Origin: CAVVFX01 sp963747535
GTDB lineage: Bacteria > Acidobacteriota > Terriglobia > Bryobacterales > Bryobacteraceae
Assembly: GCA_963747535.1 (NCBI GenBank)
Contig: CAVVFX010000010.1
Coordinates: forward strand, 1-64,000
Reading direction: 5' to 3'
Length of the DNA stretch: 64,000 bases
In this document: one piece after another, positions 53,183-63,312 of the stretch
Position numbering within the stretch: the stretch's first letter is position 1
Layout: every line of letters begins with the position of its first letter
Notes under the pieces: model-generated
What the model saw: only the letters and a program-made list of their open reading frames with translations
Told to the model about the DNA's origin: nothing
The model's database searches: none
Program-made: the position numbers and the translations under genes

Positions 53183-54523
53183 TCAGGAGCGCGCGCGCAG
53201 GTCGAGCACGTCTTTCGAAAAGCCTTCGATGCGATTGGAGACCAGCGTGATCTGCCGCGCCTCCTCGCCGATGCGAATGCCGATCCTCCGGGCGGCCGTC
53301 TGCGTCTCACGAATCTGGTTGGCTTCTATGCGCACCGAATTCGTCTGACCCAGCACATCGATACCGACACCGGTCTCTCCCGTCACCCCGTGAATGCGAT
53401 TGTTCTCGATTCGATTGCGGTTGCCCTGAAAAGCAGGGTTGCGTTCGTTACGGAACAGCACGCCGACTTCGCCGCTGGACCGGATGTCATTGTCGCGGAC
53501 CACGTTGTCGGTATCGTTGTGCCCGATAGAAACGCCGAAGCGGCGATTGCCCTCGATCATATTCTTCTCGGCAAGAGCCCACTTCACGCCCCAGCAGAAG
53601 AAGAGGCCGAGATTATTGTCGGTGAGGCGATTGCTCCGGATCAGCGAGCGTTGGGAGCCGGAGCCGGGATGCATGCCGTAGCCGGCATGGTCGTGGCTAT
53701 GGCACTCCTCCGCCACCACGTCGTGGCAGATCTGCCAACTGATGCCGTCGCCGTTATAGTTACGCGCGATGACTTTGCGGAACGTCAGGCGATTGCAATC
53801 CTGCATCCAGATACAGCCGGCGTAATTGCCGTCGAGGTTCTCATTATTAGCCTTGTTGCCGTCGATCGCGATGTTCTCGATGGTCACGTCGGCGATGTTT
53901 TCGCCGCTGAACAGCGGGAACAGACTGGATACGACAGGCTCGCCCACGAGCCAAACATTCTTGCGCAGGGCCACGTCGAGTTTGAAACGCGCTCCGCTGC
54001 GCGCTACCAGGGTCCGCTTGATGAATTCGGGGCCGCCGGTGGAAGGCTCTCGCGTGCGGATGCAGATGCCGTCACCGATCTGGAGACCTTTGGGGTCGGC
54101 GAAGGTGACCTCCTGATCGAACCAGTCGGAATCCTCCACCAGGCGCGCGGTGATGGAAGGCTCCTTGATGATGATCGAATCCTGGCCGCTGCCGAAGATG
54201 CGCACCTTATTCTGCAGGTAGACGGCGTTACGAAAGCGGTAAACGCCGGGCAGGATCTTCACAGTGCCGCCGCCCCAGCGGGTAATGGAATCGACTGCGG
54301 CCTGGATTACCTTTTCATTGGAGCCGATGAGGTCGGCATTTTTCGGGCCAACAGTGAGAGTGATGCGCTCGTTCCAATCGGGCTCCACGGGATCGCCGGA
54401 AGTGCTCCGCGGGGTGGTCACGGGCGGTGTCTGCGCGTTACCATCGGTGGTGGCGGCGCGAGAGAGACTTCGCACCGCGGCGCCACTCGCCGCGGCCGCC
54501 GCTATGAATTTACGTCGATTCAT
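53183..54523 (-). CDS. Right-handed beta-helix (NosD/pectate-lyase-like) protein, Tat-exported
   Basis: A 446-residue secreted protein. Tat signal MNRRKFIAAAAASGAAVRSL. After about 80 residues a parallel beta-helix follows, with repeated N-x-I/V-x-x-N turns: NIADVTIENIAIDGNKANNE, NRLTFRKVIARNYNGDGISW, SLIRSNRLTDNNLGLFF, NVVRDNDIRSSGEVGVLFRN, NRIENNRIHG and SVRIEANQIRET. The fold is used by polysaccharide lyases, epimerases and hydrolases. Catalytic residues cannot be assigned, so the substrate is open. It stands alone, with no related genes adjacent. Confidence 0.85.
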   Translation of the reverse strand: MNRRKFIAAAAASGAAVRSLSRAATTDGNAQTPPVTTPRSTSGDPVEPDWNERITLTVGPKNADLIGSNEKVIQAAVDSITRWGGGTVKILPGVYRFRNAVYLQNKVRIFGSGQDSIIIKEPSITARLVEDSDWFDQEVTFADPKGLQIGDGICIRTREPSTGGPEFIKRTLVARSGARFKLDVALRKNVWLVGEPVVSSLFPLFSGENIADVTIENIAIDGNKANNENLDGNYAGCIWMQDCNRLTFRKVIARNYNGDGISWQICHDVVAEECHSHDHAGYGMHPGSGSQRSLIRSNRLTDNNLGLFFCWGVKWALAEKNMIEGNRRFGVSIGHNDTDNVVRDNDIRSSGEVGVLFRNERNPAFQGNRNRIENNRIHGVTGETGVGIDVLGQTNSVRIEANQIRETQTAARRIGIRIGEEARQITLVSNRIEGFSKDVLDLRARS

Positions 54524-55658
54524 CGGGCCTCCTCTGATTCACCAATCTTACTGCACACGAACGGAGTAAGGAAGCGGCGCCCAGCGCTTGAGGGTATTTC
54601 TCGATTTCAGTACGCGTTTCGGCATGCCGGGTCGGGGGCGAAAAAGACGCACTGGGCGGGATATTTGCGGGCGTTCCACCACGGAGGTTCGCCGGCGGTG
54701 CTCGGAGCGCCCGAGCGCGTACACACGGAAGCAGGACCCTTTTGGAGGTGCCTAGACCACTCGGCCATTGGGTCGCGCTACGACAAAGGGGAACGGATGT
54801 GGCCAGAGAGAGCGGCGAATAGCCTCCGACGCTGGTTGCAAATAGACGCCGATATTGCGGGATATCAGGTCCGGCAGCCAGCCGGCGGAGCTCGCGTCAG
54901 ATTCGGCCAACCAAATCCAGTTCATTCGTCACCGCATGCTTAGCGAACTCGGAGTGGATAACAACTCCGGCATCTATGAGTACTTCGTAGTGGCATTTTC
55001 GGTAACCCTCGCCATTAAACACTTGGCGTAGGGTATCTCCGCCAATGTAACGCCCAATTCCTTTGGACAACACTTTCTCCCTGAAAGGTCGAGGATGTTT
55101 CCTTTTAAAGATAGCGTTATCTCAAAATTCCGGCAGCCATTCCGAGGCCATCAGTCTCCACCCCGCGAACACCGAACCACGCTCCAGCCCGCTCTTTCCG
55201 AGTGGCGCGTGATCCGCTCGGAGTCGGTAAACGCCAGGCAACTTTGCGCGAGTATTCCGCGTCTACCATGCCTTCGCCGTCGCTTGTCCGAGATGATGGA
55301 TAGGATCAATAAGAGATTGGAAGACGTGAAACAATCAGTTATGGCCGCAGACGAACTCCCAGGAACACGGACAACCTACAGTATTTCAATCGGCGTTCAT
55401 CCGCGTTCGTCGGCGGCCTCTAGTTCTTCATGGCTTCCTGCGTGCGAAAGATCCAGTCGCGAGGAGAGGAGATCATTTACAGGAAATTTTGCGCGTGTCG
55501 GCAAGCTCTCTTGGGGCGTTGCGCCAATTTCATTTGTGGATCGTGCTTGAGCAATTTCAGGGCAGAATCGAGGCGACAACGTATGAACAGGCATCGCACT
55601 ATCCATTTCCCGAGAGCTTTGTCGCATCCACCGGATTCGCGCTGGAAGGACTAAGAAG
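54524..55658. other. Long gap, mostly degenerate
   Basis: About 1.1 kb without a confident gene. It holds a tRNA-like half at about 54735-54780 (rejected as a tRNA), a possible small minus-strand gene (54897-55073) and plus-strand frames at 55095-55550 and 55489-55725 that change frame (QFHLWIVLEQFQGRIEATTY, PESFVASTGFALEGL). The latter could be a decayed protein of unknown family ending just inside the GreB gene. Confidence 0.4.
54897..55073 (-). CDS. Possible 58-residue protein
   Basis: GTG start with AGGGAG four to five bases upstream. It encodes a compact, mixed sequence (RYIGGDTLRQVFNGEGYRKC, HYEVLIDAGVVIHSEFAKHA, VTNELDLVGRI). Composition and hydrophobic pattern look protein-like, whereas the surrounding sequence does not. 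No family recognised; it may be the end of a decayed longer gene, since the frame is closed by a stop a little further upstream. Confidence 0.3.
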   Translation of the reverse strand: MLSKGIGRYIGGDTLRQVFNGEGYRKCHYEVLIDAGVVIHSEFAKHAVTNELDLVGRI

Positions 55659-56270
55659 ATGCGAAAAGGGTTTACGAGAAAACCGCAAGGGGACGAGCAC
55701 GCGACGCGAAACAAGAACTACATAACGCCGAGCGGCCTGCAGCGCCTCAAAGACGAGCACCGGTTTCTGCTCACCAGGGAACGCCCGGCCGTGACGGAGG
55801 TGGTGGCATGGGCTGCGAGCAACGGCGATCGCAGTGAAAACGCCGACTATCAGTACGGCAAGCGGCGGCTGCGCCAGATCGATGGGCGGATTCGCTTTCT
55901 CACAAAGCGAATTGATGCCGCGGAGGTGGTTGACCCGGAAACTCCGAGAGCGGGTCAGGCGGCGACGAGGGCATTCTTCGGAGCGACCGTGCGCTATGCC
56001 AATGCCGCGGGAACGGAGCGAGTGGTGAGCATCGTGGGCACCGACGAGGTCGATCTCAACCGCAACCACATCAGTTGGGTATCGCCTCTGGGGCGCGCGT
56101 TGTTGAAGTCGGCAGCGGGCAATCGCGTAGTTCTCCAAGCGCCGGGCGGTACAGAATACCTGAGCGTGCTGGACGTGTGTTACGAGCGCATTTCGGTGGA
56201 ACCGTTCCGTGAACCACCTGGAGCCGAGGCCTCGGCAAAGGGACTCCCTCGCCGACAACAATCCACCTGA
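55659..56270 (+). CDS. greB: Transcription elongation factor GreB
   Basis: A 203-residue protein that rescues backtracked RNA polymerase by stimulating transcript cleavage. The N-terminal coiled coil (about 20-90) carries NYITPSGLQRLKDEHRFLLT and the acidic tip NGDRSENADYQYGKRRLRQI, with the D/E pair that reaches the polymerase active site. The C-terminal FKBP-like domain (about 100-175: FFGATVRYANAAGTERVVSI, VGTDEVD, ISWVSPLGRALLKSAAGN) binds the polymerase. GreB is favoured over GreA by NKNYITPSG and R..IRFLTKRID. The C-terminal tail is about 25 residues longer than usual and Pro/Arg-rich. Confidence 0.93.
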   Translation: MRKGFTRKPQGDEHATRNKNYITPSGLQRLKDEHRFLLTRERPAVTEVVAWAASNGDRSENADYQYGKRRLRQIDGRIRFLTKRIDAAEVVDPETPRAGQAATRAFFGATVRYANAAGTERVVSIVGTDEVDLNRNHISWVSPLGRALLKSAAGNRVVLQAPGGTEYLSVLDVCYERISVEPFREPPGAEASAKGLPRRQQST

Positions 56271-56783
56271 CGAAGGTTAGCGAAGCGGCACATGAACATT
56301 CCAGGCCCCGAGTAAGGACGAATTGTGAGCCGACTATAGGGCTATTCGTCCGGCAATTGTTCGACCCTCAGTCAGGATCGCTCGCATGTAACGGCGCAGT
56401 GTTTAGCGACTGCTCCGAGTGGATCGTCAGGCACTCGGAAAGAGCCGGTGGTGGGCGCAACTTTTCGAGCCCGTTAATGTGGAATATCGGCGTTCTTTCC
56501 AGTGGTCGGGTGCTTCTCGCGGTGGGCTGAGTCAGGGTCAGTTTCCCCCCACGCGACTTTCGGCTCAGTGAGGTGGAATGCAGTCCACGGGACGGCATTT
56601 CCGTGAGATCTGGTGCGCGTCACCTTACTCGCTGGCGCCCTGGCGTCAAACGCCCGAGAAAGACGGCTATGGAAACTGACGTGACTGGTAGCCACGAATA
56701 GGTCAACTTCACCCGACGCGACATCGCAGGAGTTTACGCGCATAGAAGAACAGGCACACCACCGGCGGTCGTGCGGAACCGCG
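56271..56783. other. Gap with no recognised gene
   Basis: About 510 bases between greB and the convergent dipeptidase gene. Frames present on the minus strand have no recognisable domain, and no terminator hairpin with a T-run is evident. Confidence 0.45.
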
Positions 56784-58166
56784 TCAACTGTGTTGCTTCC
56801 GCAGCTTCTGGGAGACCTTCTCCACTTCTGTCCAGACCCCAAGCAGATTACCGCTCCACATCTTTCCAATCTGTTCCTCGCCGTAACCGCGCCGAACCAA
56901 CTCCAGCGTGACATTGAAGGCTTCCGCCGCGCTGTCCCAGCCGTCGATCCCACCGCCGCCATCGAAATCCGAAGAGATTCCGACGTGATCGATTCCGATC
57001 AACTTCACCGCATAATCGATATGGTTGACGAAGTCCTTCACGTTGGCGCGGGGCTGTGGCGGGAACTTTGCGTCGATCTCCGCCATCCGTTTTTCGTAGT
57101 CAGCCCGCCGGTCCTCCGGAAGCTGGCTGAGAATGTAAGTGCTGCGGCCCCGACTGCCTCCCTTGCGGGTCTGCGCGCCGGCGCCTTCTACCGGACACGC
57201 ATGCGCTTCTGCGTCACGGCCTTCGCCGCCTTGTCGCGTGCCGCGGCCGCGCCCGCCAAGCCCAAACTCCTTCATCAGTTTCGTGAGAGCCTCGCTGCGC
57301 TGCTTTGATTCCGCCTTGACATAGGAGGCGAACCCCACAACCTGAATCACGCCACCGTTCGCCTTGAGCGCCCGCAATTGCTCGTCGTCCATGTTGCGGC
57401 TTACATCGGCCAGAGCGCGGACTCCGGAATGTGACGCAATCACTGGGGCCTTCGAAAGTCGGATCGCCTCCATGTTCGCTCCTTTCGAAGGATGCGACAG
57501 ATCGATCATCATGCCGAGCCGGTTCATCTCCGCGATGACTTCCCGGCCCAGCGGCGAGAGGCCGTTGTTATACGAGTAGCCCTCGGTTTCTCCTGTATTC
57601 GAATCTGCAAGCTGGCTGTTCCCGTTGTGTGCGAGAGACATGTAGCGCGCACCCCGGTCATAGAACTCCTTCACCCGTTTGATATCCATACCGATCGGAT
57701 AACCGTTTTCTACTCCGATTACGGCTATCCGCAGATTCTTCTTGTGCAAAGCGAGGACTTCCGCAGGTGTGGTCGCAAGGCCGATCTGGTCAGGAGCGAT
57801 TTTTTCCGTCAACCGGTGGATAGCGTCAAACTTCGCGGTGGCTTGCCGGTAAGCGCCATCAAAACCATCCGCTGTGAGTGGGCCCTGGCCGACGTACACG
57901 ATCATGAAAGACACGTCCATGCCGCCTTCGACCATCTTTGGCAGATTGACTTGCGACGTGAGGCGCATCGTGTAATTGCAATCTGCCGTGAAATTCGCTG
58001 GATCGATGTCGTTGTGAGTATCCAGCTTGAGAACTCGGGAATGAATGCCCTTAGCCTTGGCGATCAAGGTGTCATCAGCCGATTGCGCCGGGCTGGTCCT
58101 GAGCAATAAACCGGCGGATAACCCGCTCGCGCCGGCAATAAACAATCTTCGATTGATTGGTTTCAA
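56784..58166 (-). CDS. Membrane dipeptidase (peptidase family M19), exported
   Basis: About 460 residues. I propose a TTG start at 58166, with AGGAGA six bases upstream, giving a Tat-like signal (LKPINRRLFIAGASGLSAGL). The frame continues upstream to an ATG at 58280 without a signal. Metal-site motifs of the M19 (amidohydrolase) fold: LDTHNDID (H..D), GVENGYPIG (Glu), YMSLAHNGNSQ (His), IDLSHPSKG (His), IASHSGVRAL (His/Ser) and HVGISSDFDGGG (Asp). It hydrolyses dipeptides, including D-amino-acid dipeptides. An Arg/Gly-rich insertion (about 310-355: GLGGRGRGTRQGGEGRDAEA) interrupts the barrel. Confidence 0.9.
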   Translation of the reverse strand: MKPINRRLFIAGASGLSAGLLLRTSPAQSADDTLIAKAKGIHSRVLKLDTHNDIDPANFTADCNYTMRLTSQVNLPKMVEGGMDVSFMIVYVGQGPLTADGFDGAYRQATAKFDAIHRLTEKIAPDQIGLATTPAEVLALHKKNLRIAVIGVENGYPIGMDIKRVKEFYDRGARYMSLAHNGNSQLADSNTGETEGYSYNNGLSPLGREVIAEMNRLGMMIDLSHPSKGANMEAIRLSKAPVIASHSGVRALADVSRNMDDEQLRALKANGGVIQVVGFASYVKAESKQRSEALTKLMKEFGLGGRGRGTRQGGEGRDAEAHACPVEGAGAQTRKGGSRGRSTYILSQLPEDRRADYEKRMAEIDAKFPPQPRANVKDFVNHIDYAVKLIGIDHVGISSDFDGGGGIDGWDSAAEAFNVTLELVRRGYGEEQIGKMWSGNLLGVWTEVEKVSQKLRKQHS

Positions 58167-58574
58167 TGCGTTCTCCTGTCCCGGAAGAGGATGATCTCCC
58201 CGTCGTATAACGAAATTGTGTTGTGGTACTGAGATAGGAGACCGACGTGGTCTCGATGGATACGCGACGAGCCTTATCATAGCAGCCTCGGCTGTCGCCG
58301 CGCGAGAGTACTGGCATGCGCCTCGAACGCCCGCGGCTCACACTTCCCTCGCGAACATCGGGGGGAAGGTCCGGTGAACGATAGTGGCCCGAAGTTCGCG
58401 CAAAATAGGCTGCGCGTCGGGCCGGATTTCACGGTATACTGGCAGGCTAAAGGCTTTGGGATGCACCTTAGTTGTCGTCCCGGCATTTGCTTGTCCCCAG
58501 GCATTCTGCAGGTCCTATGTAGCGCGCGCCTTTGACCAAGTTGGTCGCCGAATCGATCAGCCAAAGGAGCGTTC
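58167..58574. other. Divergent intergenic region
   Basis: Holds the promoters of the dipeptidase (minus) and the TonB receptor (plus). I find AAAGGAG before the receptor ATG but no convincing -35/-10 pair. CTGGCAGGCTAAAGGCTTTG at about 58439 has a GG-N10-GC spacing but a poor -12 box, so I do not call it a promoter. Confidence 0.5.
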
Positions 58575-61500
58575 ATGCCATTCCATCGTCTCTTATTGTT
58601 CGGACTGCTCACCTATTGTGCGTTCGCACAAACGTTTGTCGGCAATCTGGCCGGTCTTATTACTGACTCTTCCGGTGCCCTCTTGCCGGACGCTATCCTC
58701 AAGCTGGAAAGCCCAGCCACCGGTCTGGCACGCAGTGCGCTCTCGGCCGCTAAAGGCGAGTTCCTCTTCGTGGATCTTCCCGTCGGCTTCTACACGTTGA
58801 CTGTTTCGGCGCAGGGCTTTCAAACCAAGAAGATCGATCACATCGAGGTTGCCATTTCGAAGACCACCAACCTCAACGTGCAGGTCACGCTGGCTCAAAC
58901 GCAGTCGACGGTTGAAGTGTCTGCGTCTGCTGTGTCGGTCGACACGACTTCCAGTTCGCTCACTGCCGTGGTGAATACGTCCACCGTCAGCGACCTGCCG
59001 ATGAATGGCCGCAACTTTCTCCAGATGATCAAGCTCGTGCCCGGCGCTTCAGCCGCGCAGAACTCGATCAACGGCGGCCGTACCAACGGCAACAACTTTC
59101 AGATCGACGGCGCGGATAATAACGACGCGTTTCAGAACACGTCGGCTGTCAATCAGGGCGGCGTCGCAGGCATTGCCGGAACGCTCCTGCCGATTGAAGC
59201 GATCGACCAGTTTGCCGTGGAAAACAACGGCGGGCCGGAGCAGGGCCGCAATGCAGGCGGTCAAATGAACGTGGTCCTCAAGTCGGGCACCAACGATTTT
59301 CACGGCGACCTTTTCTATTTCAATCGCAACGAAGCGCTGGCCTCGCGGTCGCCTGTGCTTGCGCCCAGCAGCCCGAAACAAGTCATCCGCAACAACCAGT
59401 TCGGCTTTTCCGGCGGCGGACCTATCATCAAGAACAAAACCTTCTTCTTCCTGACGGGCGAGGCGCAGATCGCTGTTGCCGACACTTCCGCGCTGACTAC
59501 CGAACCTTCGGCCGCCTGGGTGACGCAGGCGGAGGGCGTTCTGGCCAGGTATAACGTCCCTGTAAATCCAGTCTCTCTGAACCTGCTGTCGATCTGGCCG
59601 GCCAGTGTCCGCACCGGCCCCGCGACGACTAATAACTACCTTGCTAACGGTCAAAACAAGTACAACAGCTTCAACGGAGTGATGAAGGTTGACCATCGCT
59701 TCAACGAAAAGAACTCGATGTTCGTGCGTTACTTCGTCGGCACCGGAACCCAGACGGCGGCTATAGGGTCGGATATCCCGAACTTCTACCAGATCGCGCC
59801 CAGCCATATGCATAACGTCGCCGTAGGCGAGACCGCTGTTTTATCACCTCGCATGGTCAATGTGCTGACGCTCGGCGTCAACTATTTCTACCAGTCATTC
59901 AACGATGCGGATACGGGTTACAATCCCATCGCTCTGGGCCTGAACACCGGGGCAACCAGCCCGGTGTTGATCGGCTCGCCGAAACTCACCATTACCGGCT
60001 TCGATTACGTTGGCGCCACCAGCCCGGAAGCTCGCACTGACACCACCGGCCACCTGACGGACACCCTCTCCTACACCGCCGGCAAACACGCCTTTATCTT
60101 TGGCGGAGAGTTTCGCCGCGCCGTATTGGATGTCGGCTACGATATCAACGAACGGGGCTCGTTTATCTTCGACGGTACCCGAGGGCCGTGGTCCACCGAC
60201 CCAACGGTTACCGGCGATCTGAGGACACTGGCCGATTTCCTCGCCGGCGAGCCCAGCAACTCCAATGGAGCGACCATCGCGCAAGGTCCACTGCAGCGCC
60301 TTTACTACCAGAACTCTTTCGACTTCTGGGCCGGAGACACGTACCGCGTAAATACTCACCTCACACTGAACTACGGAGCCCGCTACACCTATCAGGGCAT
60401 ACTGCATGATTCCAAGAATTCCATTACGAACTTTATCCCCGGCCAGGGTTTCGTGACACCCGGAGCCAATGGCGCCGGATCGCTCTATCCGAAGGATTGG
60501 AATAATCTGGCGCCCCGCTTCGGATTCGCTTACACGGTCGGGAAAGATGGTAAGACTGTGATCCGCGGCGGCTACGGCATCTACTACGACGTTCCCGGTT
60601 TGAACTACTTTACGGCCAACACTTCGCTGTCGAACGGCGGTGCGGCGGGCGTGAACGCCAATCCGGGTGGTTCGAACCCCGTGTACAATCTTTCAGTCAA
60701 GAACGTCACCTTCGCGCCCGGGGTTCCGATCTTCGGCTCCAGCACGCCCACTCCGCCGTTCGGTGTCTTCGCGGTGAGCCCCGATTTCCGCACGCCGTAT
60801 GTGCAGGAGTTCAACTTAAATTTGCAGCGGCAACTCTCGGAATCCACCATACTCCAGGTTGCGTATGTCGGAACATTGGGCCGGAAGTTGCCCGTGATTC
60901 TCGACATCAACCAACCCATTCTCATTGGAGGCGTGGCAGTGCGCCCGTATGGCGTACAGTACCCTAATCTTGCGACGATCGACACCCTTGAATCGGTTAC
61001 CGACTCGGACTACAGCGCTCTGCAGGTTTCGCTCAAGCAGAGACTTTGGAAGGGCCTGTCAGCCACGTTCAACTATACCTACGCCCATTCCATTGACGAC
61101 ACCTCTACTACGCGAAATACAGTTCCGACTGACAGCTACAGCTTGGCGGATCAGCGTGGGTCAAGTTCCTTCGATATCCGTCACCAGACCACAAGTTTCA
61201 TCTCCTACGATCTGCCGCAGTTTGGGCGGTTTGCTCCGCGCCTCACTGGAGGATGGCAGCTCAACGCGTTCAGCACCTTCTTCACCGGCCAGCCCATCAA
61301 TATCCTTGCCGGAACCAATGTCAGCGGCACGGGCGAGAACCAGGATCGTGTCAACGTAGTCAGTAATCCGTTTCAAAACGTTCCTTTATTGACTAACACG
61401 ACAGCCGTGCAATATCTTAATCCCGCGGCGTTTGCCAAACCTGCGACCGGTACCTTCGGCAACATCGGCAGAGACTTGTATTATGGACCTGGATACGGCG

Positions 61501-61730
61501 CTGTCGATTTCTCGATCTTCAAGAGGATTCCGATCACGGAGCGTTTTAAGGCCGAATTCCGGGTCGAGATCTTCAACCTTTTCAATCGAACCAACTGGGC
61601 GAATCCAAACGTGACATTCTCCAGTTCGAGCTTCGGCCAGCTTACGTCCACATTCAGCAACAGTTCTGCACCTGGCCTTGGCCCCGGCGAACCGCGCAAC
61701 ACGCAGTTGGCGCTCAAGTTCCTATGGTGA
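58575..61730 (+). CDS. Oar-like TonB-dependent receptor with carboxypeptidase-regulatory domain
   Basis: A 1051-residue outer-membrane receptor. Signal peptide MPFHRLLLFGLLTYCAFAQ. CarboxypepD_reg domain about 22-105 (GNLAGLITDSSGALLPDAIL, TVSAQGFQTKKIDHIEV). Plug about 110-250 (VNTSTVSDLPMNGRNFLQMI, FQIDGADNNDAFQNTSAVNQ, VVLKSGTNDFHGDLFYFNRN). Barrel to the terminal LALKFLW (aromatic end). ATG with AAAGGAG six bases upstream. Divergent from the M19 dipeptidase, so peptide uptake and cleavage may be linked (inference). The DLPMNGRNF and GANRANN-like segments are typical of the acidobacterial expansion of this family. Confidence 0.92.
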   Translation: MPFHRLLLFGLLTYCAFAQTFVGNLAGLITDSSGALLPDAILKLESPATGLARSALSAAKGEFLFVDLPVGFYTLTVSAQGFQTKKIDHIEVAISKTTNLNVQVTLAQTQSTVEVSASAVSVDTTSSSLTAVVNTSTVSDLPMNGRNFLQMIKLVPGASAAQNSINGGRTNGNNFQIDGADNNDAFQNTSAVNQGGVAGIAGTLLPIEAIDQFAVENNGGPEQGRNAGGQMNVVLKSGTNDFHGDLFYFNRNEALASRSPVLAPSSPKQVIRNNQFGFSGGGPIIKNKTFFFLTGEAQIAVADTSALTTEPSAAWVTQAEGVLARYNVPVNPVSLNLLSIWPASVRTGPATTNNYLANGQNKYNSFNGVMKVDHRFNEKNSMFVRYFVGTGTQTAAIGSDIPNFYQIAPSHMHNVAVGETAVLSPRMVNVLTLGVNYFYQSFNDADTGYNPIALGLNTGATSPVLIGSPKLTITGFDYVGATSPEARTDTTGHLTDTLSYTAGKHAFIFGGEFRRAVLDVGYDINERGSFIFDGTRGPWSTDPTVTGDLRTLADFLAGEPSNSNGATIAQGPLQRLYYQNSFDFWAGDTYRVNTHLTLNYGARYTYQGILHDSKNSITNFIPGQGFVTPGANGAGSLYPKDWNNLAPRFGFAYTVGKDGKTVIRGGYGIYYDVPGLNYFTANTSLSNGGAAGVNANPGGSNPVYNLSVKNVTFAPGVPIFGSSTPTPPFGVFAVSPDFRTPYVQEFNLNLQRQLSESTILQVAYVGTLGRKLPVILDINQPILIGGVAVRPYGVQYPNLATIDTLESVTDSDYSALQVSLKQRLWKGLSATFNYTYAHSIDDTSTTRNTVPTDSYSLADQRGSSSFDIRHQTTSFISYDLPQFGRFAPRLTGGWQLNAFSTFFTGQPINILAGTNVSGTGENQDRVNVVSNPFQNVPLLTNTTAVQYLNPAAFAKPATGTFGNIGRDLYYGPGYGAVDFSIFKRIPITERFKAEFRVEIFNLFNRTNWANPNVTFSSSSFGQLTSTFSNSSAPGLGPGEPRNTQLALKFLW

Positions 61731-61846
61731 GGATCGCAATTCGCCTCCACTGGTATTGGCCTTGCCCCTTGCGGCTGACTAACGGCGCCGCACACGCGAA
61801 AAGTTATGAGCGCTTGATTTTTGCCACGGTTTCATGGTGGGCGTAC

Positions 61847-61990
61847 ATCCTCATCGATCCCGGAGAATTCGGCATCCGTCTCGAAGACGATCTGCATATC
61901 ACCGTAGACGGCGCCGAGTTGCTCACGGCGCAAAGCCCTTCACTGGAACACCCTTTGCCTGATCGCGGTTTTGCAACACCGCGTGAATGA
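61847..61990 (+). pseudogene. C-terminal remnant of an M24 (Xaa-Pro) peptidase
   Basis: IDPGEFGIRLEDDLHITVDG followed by AELLTAQSPSLEHP matches the last strand pair of M24 creatinase/aminopeptidase-P enzymes (GIRLEDDLYIT..GA...T..). It includes the C-terminal Glu of the metal site region. Only about 45 codons remain, and the sequence before 61847 is unrelated, so it is a fragment left by a deletion. Confidence 0.6.
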
Positions 61991-62029
61991 CGGACTCGGG
62001 CTGTGAATTGAGTGTGCGGTGCCGGCGGA

Positions 62030-62318
62030 GACTTCCAGCGATTCGCCGAATGCCGTGATTCGCGAGGACTTGAATAGGCTCAGGTCGGCGTTGTGGAGTC
62101 CTGGTCCAGTCAGGTTGTTCTGGCCGGCGATGCCGTATTGGTAGAAGACCGCGTTGGCCGGCGCGAAGGCGGCGAGATTGAACCGGGACTCCGCTGATTG
62201 GCGGGGAGATTTCCGTTGGCCAGTCGATTGGTACGGGCGGCTCCGAGGTGTTCGCGGTGTTCGAGTTTAGCGACGGAGTAAATGGCAAGCCGCCTTGCAG
62301 CATCACGATGGCGGCGAG
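62030..62318 (-). pseudogene. C-terminal remnant of an Oar-like TonB receptor
   Basis: Pieces of a receptor C-terminus are found in three minus-strand frames in order: LQGGLPFTPSLNSNTANT, then TNRLANGNLPANQRSP, then FNLAAFAPANAVFYQYGIAG, QNNLTGPGLHNADLSLFKSS. The LTGPG..NADLSLFK signature is specific to these barrels. Two frameshifts and the absence of upstream barrel sequence show it is dead. Confidence 0.72.
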
Positions 62319-62360
62319 CCATTTAGTCTAGTAACTTCAGCGCGGGGTCTCGACCTTCCG

Positions 62361-63312
62361 CTATGGCAGTTGCCGTGTGATGCTCGGGTCGCTGATCTTC
62401 TTATCGGCCGCGAGGAGAAACGCTTTGCTCAGGATCAGCGACAACATCCCATCCGCCTCGAACGGCAGGAACAGCTTGCCCGGAACGCCGGCCGACGCCC
62501 CTCCGCGCACGATGCACAGATACCGGCTGCCCGGCTCCATCATGACGTTGCTGCTTCCGAGGTGGATCCGGTAGGTCGCGCGATCGCCGCGCACCGCCAG
62601 GTAGCTTCCTTCGATGCGGCACCGCTCGCGAATGGGCAACGTCGGGAGCATGCGCGCCAGCACGTCCCGCCGCTGCTCGGCCGCGGCCGACAGTTCGCCG
62701 AAGGAATATTCGCGCCAGTATTGCGCGAACGGCGCGATCCCCTCCTGGCCCCATAACGGATCGTTGCCAATGCTGGTCACGCCCACAAACAAATCCACGT
62801 CGCGCATGACTTCCGAAAAGACCACCGGCGGAATCGCATCGAGATTACGTGGCTGCCGCGTCGCGGCATCGACAAAGCGCGCCTTTTGGGTGGCGATGTA
62901 GAGAAAGATGGCGTGGCCCGACACGGTTTCGTCGCGCGGGAAATCGACCGCGAGTTCGACCTGCCATCCGAACTGGGGAAGGTCAAGCGTAGGTGTGTTG
63001 TGCGAGTCCCATTGACCCATGAGCCGGAAGCGCCAGCCCCGCTGCTCGCATAGAGCCGCGAACTGGTGCTGCTTCAGGATGTGCCCTGCGAACCGGTTAG
63101 AGTACGTCCCGGTGGAGCGCTCCGCGTCGGTCAGCAGGTAAACCTCGCGATGCGCCTGTTTAAAGGGCTGCGCGATGTGCCGGTCTTCCAGCCAGCATCG
63201 CCAGTTCAACACCGTCTGCAAGTCCGAATTGACCGGATGCCATAGCCGGACGCTTTCACCCGCAGCGACTGCAACACCGCTCCAATCGACCATCTGGCCC
63301 TCATGCCAACTA
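62361..63312 (-). CDS. DUF4132-like protein, N-terminally truncated by an IS
   Basis: About 315 codons remain, ending at 62361. The text SGVAVAAGESVRLWHPVNSD, FKQAHREVYLLTDAERSTGT, HQFAALCEQRGWRFRLMGQW, AIFLYIATQKARFVDAATRQ and PRNLDAIPPVVFSEVMRDVD corresponds to the C-terminal domain of large DUF4132 proteins (often more than 1000 residues, linked to WGR/MolR-type proteins), whose function is unknown. The start is missing: the sequence before codon 8 belongs to the IS630-type end at 63313. The remaining part might be expressed but should be treated as partial. Confidence 0.65.

Noticed and set aside
54700..54785. tRNA-like sequence on the minus strand (GGCCGAGTGGTCTAGGC, a class II D-arm text)
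   Set aside because: The D-arm text is good, but there is no proper anticodon stem-loop, no TTCRA T-loop and no matching acceptor stem. At most it is a degraded tRNA-Ser-like half.
53390..54943. Long plus-strand frame of about 517 codons
   Set aside because: It is the antisense of the beta-helix gene at 53183-54523, which has a Tat signal and a repeat pattern. The plus-strand text is Val/Ala/Asp-rich without motifs.
58436..58458. GG-N10-GC spacing upstream of the TonB receptor at 58575
   Set aside because: The -12 element (AGGC) departs from TTGC and no activator palindrome is near. A chance match is likely in GC-rich DNA.
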